Assembly (NCBI GenBank): GCA_947561585.1
Contig: CANNZV010000267.1
Coordinates: 186,001 to 250,000, forward strand
Source of the DNA: Caprella mutica
Lineage: Eukaryota; Arthropoda; Malacostraca; Amphipoda; Caprellidae
Length of the DNA stretch: 64,000 bases
Reading direction: 5' to 3'
Below the pieces are notes generated by a model, which worked only from the letters and a program-made list of their open reading frames with translations, was not told the origin of the DNA and did not search any database. The translations under genes were made by a program, and so were the position numbers. Positions within the stretch are counted from its first letter, which is position 1, and every line of letters begins with the position of its first letter. Shown here piece after piece: positions 62,301-64,000 of this stretch.

Positions 62301-64000
62301 CGTAACGGCGGAAGGCGAAAGCGGCTTAGAATATAGCATTGACAACTTAAACTGGCAATCAAGCAACCAATTCTTAGGATTAGGTAGCGGCAATTACACG
62401 GTTTATGTTCGTTATGAAGAAAATACATGTACACAAACACTGACCGATAATATCATCACTGCACCAACAGCAGCAAGCTTTAATGGCGCAGGCGTCACGA
62501 CGACTAATCCAAGCAATTGTGATGTATTAGACGGTGAAATTATCGTAGATGCAACTGCTGGTACTATTGCTGGCAATACAGTTGCTATTCAATACAGCAT
62601 TGATGGTTTCAACTGGCAAGCATCGAACACTTTCAGTGGTTTGGGCGCAGGTACTTATAATGTATTTATCCGCAATATGGGCGGTGTTTGCTCAGTAGCA
62701 TTAGCAACTAATCCAGTGATTTTAACAACACCGGATGCGGGCACGATTACTAGTGTTAACTGGACACCAATCACAGATTGTGGCGCAGATGATGCTACAA
62801 TTACCATTACGGCGACAGCAGGAAGTGGTACACTACAATATAGCATTGATGGTGGTACAACTTGGCAAGCAGCGAATACATTTACAGGCTTAGCGGCAGG
62901 TACTTATAATACGCAAATCCAAAATACAGATGGTGCTTGTACTTTAATTGGCGAAATCGTAGTTGTTCCAGCCATTACAGCACCTGTTATTGCTACAGTA
63001 GAAACGACTAATCCAAGTAACTGTGATGACTTTGACGGTACAATTACTGTTTATGCAAACGGCAACTTTGGCTTAGAATATAGCATTGATAATGGCACGA
63101 CATGGCAATCAAGTAACGTATTCAGCAGCTTAACGGCGGGTGCTTACGACATTATTGTGAGAAATGACAATAATACTTGTGCAACAGTTTACGCATTAAA
63201 TAGCCTAACACTCGAAACGCCAATGACGGCAACAATTGACAATGTACTCTTCAGCAATCCAACAGATTGTGGCTTGGAAGACGGTTCTATTGTCATTGAA
63301 GCAACAGAAGGTACACACCCAAGTGGTAATAATGCCTTAGAATATAGTATTGATGGTTTTAACTGGCAAACAGATTTCACCTTCAATAATTTACCGGAAG
63401 GTGACTATAATGTATTTGTACGCAATGCGGCTGATGCTTCTTGCCAAATTGCTAACGCTGCAAATCCAGTAGCATTAGGTGCACCAAATGCACCACAAAT
63501 CACGAATGTAATCACGACTGATATTACAGACTGTGATGCTGCAAATGGTATCATTACAATTACTGCAATTGGTGGACAGGGTGTCCTTCAATATAGTATT
63601 GATGGCGGTATGACTTATCAAATAAGCAATATATTTGCTGACTTGGTAGCAGGAAATTACAACATCGTAGTAAGTAACGAAAATGCTACTTGTGCAACGA
63701 CTTATCCAACAGTCACCATCACAGAACCAACACCAGTTACTATAGATGATGTAGTATTTACACATCCATCTGATTGCGACGAAATAGACGGTACGATTAC
63801 GGTTTATGCATCAGGTGCAAGTGCATTAGAATACAGCGTAAATGGTGGTGCAACTTGGCAAACTAGTAATGTCTTTATCAATTTAATTGCTAATGACTAC
63901 ACTATTCAAGTACGTAATTCAGGAGCAACTTGCTTGACAACGGCCTTGGCTGAAATTACTTTAATCACGCCACAAGCAGCAACGATTAACGATGTAACTT
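44311..64000 (+). CDS. Giant secreted SdrD_B/SprB-repeat adhesin-like protein, 3' end beyond the window
   Basis: The frame from the ATG at 44311 stays open to the window edge, at least 6,563 codons. Signal peptide MNKNFTLSITGLASVMLFLF, cleaved near residue 27. Then a DUF11-like domain (about residues 30-160), an Ig-like module (to about 235), 11 SdrD_B-like (Cna-B-type) domains each with G-[DN]-Y-V-W-x-D-x-D-N-D-G and the DAGY ending (45022-49030), a PKD/Ig-like block (about 49040-49790), and about 57 SprB-type repeats of roughly 82 residues (pattern DC-x-x-x-D-G-x-I-x-[IV]-x-A ... Y-S-I-D-x-G-x-x-W ... F-x-x-L-x-x-G-x-Y-x-[VI]-x-[VI]-R-N). SprB repeats are known from a gliding adhesin of Flavobacterium that is moved on the cell surface by the gliding motor after T9SS export. 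The C-terminus, which should carry the sorting signal, is outside the window. Confidence 0.93.
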   Translation, partial: MNKNFTLSITGLASVMLFLFMGFSVTAQNDLSVGTWVANTPTATNWTVGENVIFHISLYNDGGQNNTGVNVSIPTPMNMSAATVNSISPSTSYASGVWTVGAAMTATTDSLFLEIQYTIDAGIGGVYTFIPEVSAMTETDTDSTPNNMSASEDDTQSTCVSVPTALVCGESLIADAPDLHTSYQWYKDGLILFGETNDSLIITEAGSYSYTANEAISGCPASVCCPIIVTVSACASVGNYVWHDVDNDGVQETGESPIAGVEVILYDDTGVELGRDTTDTFGAYLFDNLPPGAYNITFIHTSAPTNYVPTQQSQGGNTALDSDPDPSTGVVGAFNLVAGQMKEDIDAGYFFPASLGDYVWYDADNDGQQDSGEMGINDVTVTLFQADGTQLATTTTMTNSGNDGYYIFDNLLPGDYYVVFDHNDSDLTGAGYIPTTSNTGNDTSDSDANETDGTSPIVSLAAGEHNPTIDAGYFLAASLGNYVWLDTDNDGNQDVGEAGIEGVQVQLYNANTDQLLETTLTDADGLYLFDTLAPGNYYLVFDHNSPALTSAGLIPTIVDDATAGDASDNDANATTGRTITTTLDPGENDMTWDAGYYQTSGLGNYVWLDADNDGIQDPLEDGIEGVEVILYDGTGLIEIARDTTDNTGAYTFVGLTPGDYTVIFNPLSVPTGFVPTMQNVLGDDLEDSDIVNTVTGATATVNLSPGEYDPSIDAGYFFPASLGDYVWYDADNDGQQDSGEMGINDVTVTLFQADGTQLATTTTMTNSGNDGYYIFDNLLPGDYYVVFDHNDSDLTGAGYIPTTSNTGNDTSDSDANETDGTSPIVSLAAGEHNPTIDAGYFLAASLGNYVWLDTDNDGNQDVGEAGIEGVQVQLYNANTDQLLETTLTDADGLYLFDTLAPGNYYLVFDHNSPALTSAGLIPTIVDDATAGDASDNDANATTGRTITTTLDPGENDMTWDAGYYQTSGLGNYVWLDADNDGIQDPLEDGIEGVEVILYDGTGLIEIARDTTDNTGAYTFVGLTPGDYTVIFNPLSVPTGFVPTMQNVLGDDLEDSDIVNTVTGATATVNLSPGEYDPSIDAGYFFPASLGDYVWYDADNDGQQDSGEMGINDVTVTLFQADGTQLATTTTMTNSGNDGYYIFDNLLPGDYYVVFDHNDSDLTGAGYIPTTSNTGNDTSDSDANETDGTSPIVSLAAGEHNPTIDAGYFLAASLGNYVWLDTDNDGNQDVGEAGIEGVQVQLYNANTDQLLETTLTDADGLYLFDTLAPGNYYLVFDHNSPALTSAGLIPTIVDDATAGDASDNDANATTGRTITTTLDPGENDMTWDAGYYQTSGLGNYVWLDADNDGIQDPLEDGIEGVEVILYDGTGLIEIARDTTDNTGAYTFVGLTPGDYTVTFNPLSVPTGFVPTMQNVLGDDLEDSDIVNTVTGATATVNLSPGEYDPSIDAGYFFPASLGDYVWADADNDGIQDAGEAGINDVTVSLYTADGTLVSTTTTVTNGGNDGFYEFTGLMPDDYYVVFDHASAILTAGGYTPTTSGNGGETLDSDADQTTGQSPIVSLAAGENYPHLDAGYVTCDAVEAGNDVDICLGETTQLQATGGNGTYLWETGSGLSCVNCANPTATPSDTTVYLVRSGIGTACETVDTVKVNVAPIIDPDFHAEEVCPGDAMAFVNHTPTTLPDALTYEWNFDDAASGAANTSTLRHPSHTYANSGEYDVMLVVVTPAGCRDTIFETVQVQPTPLAQAGEDITICAGESVQLFGAGGDGSFTWDNAASLNNATIHNPIATPAATTTYTLTVANDFGCTATDMITVTVTPAPTLTSATGTNPTNCNANDGQIDIAATDATEYSIDGGQSWTAAVFPVTVSNLPMGYYNVMVRNAAACTATNASNPIQLTAPTAPQITAATYTDPTCGVTNDGTITLTAANGSGNYQYTRDGGATWTAATASTTNTFTALTAGQYNVGVRNADGSCAVYYSVIELNNPINPTNVTIAHTDITDCNAVDGTITITADNLGTLEYSIDNGVTWSASNVFTGLAAATYPVIVRNSDSGCSTTASNETINDNTSAPTITSVTPTDPSSCDATDGSIVVAAAGTGTLEYSINGGTNWQASGTFSSLAPGTYNVAVRNNDATCMVISASNPVIISTPNNPAITNVSVTDNTDCDALTPNGQINITATGGSTSPLAYSINGGTTYQTSGSFTNLAPGDYEIVVANDDGTNTCAHNYGIVTIGSVVIPTNLAVTENDPTDCNATDGSIFITANNLSLLEFSIDNINWQTSNIFTDLASGAYTVYARGNDANCSTNVAATLNEPGTTPTFTVATTQPTNCDITDGEILVTVTGGGTFQMSIDNGFTWTAQTSPYTFTGLAAGNYFVKVRNNGAPFCEASNNATTVLSTPASPSISDVATVNPGSCVTPAMATGSITVTATHPTGSTLAYSIDNGATWQTGNSFNALAAGTYDVIVANNDAPTYSCRTYYPNLTLTAPETPQNVLAVGTNPSDCNDANGSITITADHIGDLEFSIDNGVTWSTNSYFSGLADGTYAVRARTINDACDISVSNTVLTAPTAPSVFTLAPTDATTCSSADGQIAVTATDGTIAAAAVAAEYSIDGGATWQAVSASPSTGLAPGTYVVQFRNAGGTCVVDGGLAIIDGTDAAQITSLSSTDPTNCAVSDGTISVTATGGSGVLTYYLTGAASASNTTGNFTGLAGGSYNIYVENGDGSCAVNYQSAITLTDKVAPIVSSVIGTNVSDCGVTDGAITFNATGADLEYSIDGGATYVTGNTFTGLAAATYVVRVRNADGTCVQSPADVVLTAPTVPTYTGTGVGNTDPTDCDSNDGIITVTATAGTTNGTTAAILEYSIDGVNYQTTNIFNNLASGSYTVYIRNAGGTCAVEYGSNPVIINSVGAPVISQVSVNEITDCTTANNGQIIVNANGGTPPLQYILNDGTTDLATNTNGVFSNLTAGTYTVRITNADGSCVTYYATPIELEAPIVPVNPVATGINPSDCDEANGSITFTAANIGDLEFSIDNGATWSSNSYFSSMPAGIYVTQVRSLTGGCMSTASGLIVLTAPNAPSAITATPTDPTSCESTDGSITITAIDGNIDGANVAAQYSIDNGATWNATGNFTNLASGTYVVLVRNTGGTCTVSGGTVTLTAPTAAQISSVAFTNPTDCTGDDGSITVMATGGTGAIQYNLTGTATQTNTTGSFTNLAAGTYNINVTNADGSCTVYYQSAIVLAGAADLIIANVSSTDQTDCGLNDGTITIDAISDSAIEYSINSGATWQSSNIFINLTDGTYNVAVRNVNGTCQQDWVAAIAIDAPQTPAYTLVTPTNPTDCDSNNGRIEITATAGSTTAGDNTILYSIDGGQTWDNQGLFLDLAPGQYYIHISNADGTCKKPHIANPYILTAPNAAAINDVAFTNPSDCATADGTITIAANGGSGTYEYSIDGGTTWQAANTFTSLDGSQPYETAVRNAADDSCQTLGEIVVMTVSNAAAIDLVLATNPSDCNADNGQIEIQASGSTALNYSIDGGATWHNNSIFYNLPAGNYNIAIRNANGSCVVNGATQTLSYPNAPAFTDVVSTNPIDCNANDGTITITATHPAAGVVQYSIDGINWQNSGDFTGLGAGTYAVYIRNMGGTCESYWGTLITLTAPNAGEIADVIATNITDCGADNGTITIYANGNGNTLEYSIGGAYQAGNVFTGLTAGAYTITVRNNDATCALTGSTIMITEPTLPTINAVTATDITDCGANDGTITIDADSNQGLEYSINAGLNWQSSNVFLNVAENNNYDIRVRFSNNSCEVNWPTLIDISAPIAPVINQVTTTDPTDCDTNDGQIEIFASLGSGTYLYSINGGLTWSNSSTFPGLDAGSYLVKVKNANGSCEVEHVANPVILAVPNSPVIAVVDFTIPTDCGLNDGTITITATGGVAPLEYSIDGGTIWTQNGGVFTGLIADTYDIMVQNDGGTCQVAYPSITLTAPVIPTIADVNVTNVTDCGANDGIISIDADGGNNLNEQGLEYSIDGGLTWQSGNVFINVAASANNDVWVRYENNTCAVNFGNVTVSEPTAPTYNALLPVDSTNPTDCDNNDGQITINTFDGTINGANVPVEYSIDGGIVWQASNTFSGLGAGTYNVFIRNMGGICSVALATNPVILTTPDAGTITSVNWTPITDCGADDATITITATAGSGTLQYSIDGGTTWQAANTFTGLAAGTYNIQIQHTDGTCTVQGELVEMITPLPFVATATTTNPIECGTNSGIIIVTAEGESGLEYSIDNLNWQSSNQFLGLGSGNYTVYVRYEENTCTQTLTDNIITAPTAASFNGAGVTTTNPSNCDVLDGEIIVDATAGTIAGNTVAIQYSIDGFNWQASNTFSGLGAGTYNVFIRNMGGVCSVALATNPVILTTPDAGTITSVNWTPITDCGADDATITITATAGSGTLQYSIDGGTTWQAANTFTGLAAGTYNIQIQHTDGTCTVQGELVEMITPLPFVATATTTNPIECGTNSGTIIVTAEGESGLEYSIDNLNWQSSNQFLGLGSGNYTVYVRYEENTCTQTLTDNIITAPTAASFNGAGVTTTNPSNCDVLDGEIIVDATAGTIAGNTVATQYSIDGFNWQASNTFSGLGAGTYNVFIRNMGGICSVALATNPVILTTPDAGTITSVNWTPITDCGADDATITITATAGSGTLQYSIDGGTTWQAANTFTGLAAGTYNIQIQHTDGTCTVQGELVEMITPLPFVATATTTNPIECGTNSGTIIVTAEGESGLEYSIDNLNWQSSNQFLGLGSGNYTVYVRYEENTCTQTLTDNIITAPTAASFNGAGVTTTNPSNCDVLDGEIIVDATAGTIAGNTVATQYSIDGFNWQASNTFSGLGAGTYNVFIRNMGGICSVALATNPVILTTPDAGTITSVNWTPITDCGADDATITITATAGSGTLQYSIDGGTTWQAANTFTGLAAGTYNIQIQHTDGTCTVQGELVEMITPLPFVATATTTNPIECGTNSGTIIVTAEGESGLEYSIDNLNWQSSNQFLGLGSGNYTVYVRYEENTCTQTLTDNIITAPTAASFNGAGVTTTNPSNCDVLDGEIIVDATAGTIAGNTVATQYSIDGFNWQASNTFSGLGAGTYNVFIRNMGGVCSVALATNPVILTTPDAGTITSVNWTPITDCGADDATITITATAGSGTLQYSIDGGTTWQAANTFTGLAAGTYNIQIQHTDGTCTVQGELVEMITPLPFVATATTTNPIECGTNSGTIIVTAEGESGLEYSIDNLNWQSSNQFLGLGSGNYTVYVRYEENTCTQTLTDNIITAPTAASFNGAGVTTTNPSNCDVLDGEIIVDATAGTIAGNTVATQYSIDGFNWQASNTFSGLGAGTYNVFIRNMGGICSVALATNPVILTTPDAGTITSVNWTPITDCGADDATITITATAGSGTLQYSIDGGTTWQAANTFTGLAAGTYNIQIQHTDGTCTVQGELVEMITPLPFVATATTTNPIECGTNSGTIIVTAEGESGLEYSIDNLNWQSSNQFLGLGSGNYTVYVRYEENTCTQTLTDNIITAPTAASFNGAGVTTTNPSNCDVLDGEIIVDATAGTIAGNTVATQYSIDGFNWQASNTFSGLGAGTYNVFIRNMGGICSVALATNPVILTTPDAGTITSVNWTPITDCGADDATITITATAGSGTLQYSIDGGTTWQAANTFTGLAAGTYNIQIQHTDGTCTVQGELVEMITPLPFVATATTTNPIECGTNSGTIIVTAEGESGLEYSIDNLNWQSSNQFLGLGSGNYTVYVRYEENTCTQTLTDNIITAPTAPSFNGAGVTTTNPSNCDVLDGEIIVDATAGTIAGNTVATQYSIDGFNWQASNTFSGLGAGTYNVFIRNMGGVCSVALATNPVILTTPDAGTITSVNWTPITDCGADDATITITATAGSGTLQYSIDGGTTWQAANTFTGLAAGTYNIQIQHTDGTCTVQGELVEMITPLPFVATATTTNPIECGTNSGTIIVTAEGESGLEYSIDNLNWQSSNQFLGLGSGNYTVYVRYEENTCTQTLTDNIITAPTAASFNGAGVTTTNPSNCDVLDGEIIVDATAGTIAGNTVAIQYSIDGFNWQASNTFSGLGAGTYNVFIRNMGGVCSVALATNPVILTTPDAGTITSVNWTPITDCGADDATITITATAGSGTLQYSIDGGTTWQAANTFTGLAAGTYNTQIQNTDGACTLIGEIVVVPAITAPVIATVETTNPSNCDDFDGTITVYANGNFGLEYSIDNGTTWQSSNVFSSLTAGAYDIIVRNDNNTCATVYALNSLTLETPMTATIDNVLFSNPTDCGLEDGSIVIEATEGTHPSGNNALEYSIDGFNWQTDFTFNNLPEGDYNVFVRNAADASCQIANAANPVALGAPNAPQITNVITTDITDCDAANGIITITAIGGQGVLQYSIDGGMTYQISNIFADLVAGNYNIVVSNENATCATTYPTVTITEPTPVTIDDVVFTHPSDCDEIDGTITVYASGASALEYSVNGGATWQTSNVFINLIANDYTIQVRNSGATCLTTALAEITLITPQAATINDVT
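45367..48669 (+). repeat. Three tandem copies of a 1101-bp (367-aa) SdrD_B-domain trimer
   Basis: Copies start at 45367, 46468 and 47569, exactly 1101 bases apart, and each encodes three SdrD_B-like domains (SLGDYVWYD, SLGNYVWLD, GLGNYVWLD). The copies differ at only a handful of positions (for example ACAGGGTTAATAG in copy 1 versus ACAGGCTTAATAG in 2 and 3; GGTACACAA in 1 and 3 versus GGAACGCAA in 2). The period is a multiple of three, so the frame is kept. Confidence 0.95.
56662..62910 (+). repeat. 8.4 tandem copies of a 744-bp (248-aa) SprB-repeat trimer
   Basis: Copies begin at 56662, 57406, 58150, 58894, 59638, 60382, 61126, 61870 and 62614, exactly 744 bases apart; the ninth breaks off at about 62910. 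Each copy encodes three SprB repeats. The copies are nearly identical at the DNA level; variation is confined to about a dozen sites, several shared between non-adjacent copies. The array lies inside the adhesin frame, and 744 is divisible by three. Confidence 0.96.

Noticed and set aside
56662..62910. Regularly spaced repeats as a possible CRISPR array
   Set aside because: The period is 744 bases with nearly no unique spacer, and the array lies inside one open reading frame.
45437..63765. Dozens of minus-strand frames of 60-190 codons across the adhesin, many in identical copies
   Set aside because: They are antisense shadows of the repeats: low stop density on the opposite strand of a Gly/Ala/Thr-rich gene, repeating every 1101 or 744 bases. 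The plus-strand frame alone reads as known domains throughout.

Overview
The window looks like chromosomal DNA of a low-GC member of the Bacteroidota, most likely a Saprospiria-type or similar gliding/environmental lineage. The phylum call rests on several independent signs. Secreted proteins end in type IX secretion (T9SS) sorting domains with a [I/V]xPNP start. Several genes have a TAnnTTTG promoter motif about 20-50 bases upstream. There are ECF sigma factors followed by membrane proteins, WG-repeat and SprB-repeat proteins, and typical Bacteroidota families (DUF6934-like, LuxC-like acyl-CoA reductase). The lineage below phylum is inference. No tRNA, rRNA, CRISPR array, prophage or transposase gene was seen.

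Layout. 1-2.9 kb: end of a YCF48-type beta-propeller gene, a class-V aminotransferase, and the first palindromic elements with a gene remnant. 3-8.4 kb: a DUF6934-like gene, a Cys-rich protein, an ECF sigma factor with its membrane-anchored partner, and a PIN toxin-antitoxin pair. 8.4-16.8 kb: a 1108-residue WG-repeat protein, two T9SS cargo proteins (sialidase-like and kelch), an ACT-domain protein and a cupin. 17-31.4 kb: gdhA, a sorbosone-dehydrogenase-like protein, a tonB-exbD-exbD-exbB cluster, an RluA-type pseudouridine synthase, an acyl-CoA reductase, pabB, a T9SS choice-of-anchor B protein and ybaK. 31.5-43.2 kb: AlkB-like dioxygenase, aquaporin, a frameshifted small-molecule kinase, a class-C beta-lactamase-type hydrolase, a second ECF sigma factor with no visible canonical start, nitroreductase, DJ-1/PfpI protein, a large conserved hypothetical, an OmpA protein and a degenerate beta-lactamase-fold protein.

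From 44,311 to the right edge the window is one open reading frame of more than 6,560 codons. It encodes a giant secreted adhesin-like protein: signal peptide, DUF11/Ig-like modules, about 11 SdrD_B-like domains, PKD/Ig-like modules, then about 57 SprB-type repeats. It carries two tiers of near-identical higher-order repeat: three copies of a 1101-bp unit (three SdrD_B domains) and 8.4 copies of a 744-bp unit (three SprB repeats).

The other outstanding theme is intergenic. At least three copies of one 166-bp palindromic element are present, two of them 165/166 identical. There are also at least six other large imperfect palindromes that share a short core related to ATAAGTCCGTAGCTACGGC. One element of the first family is nested in the centre of a palindrome of the second.
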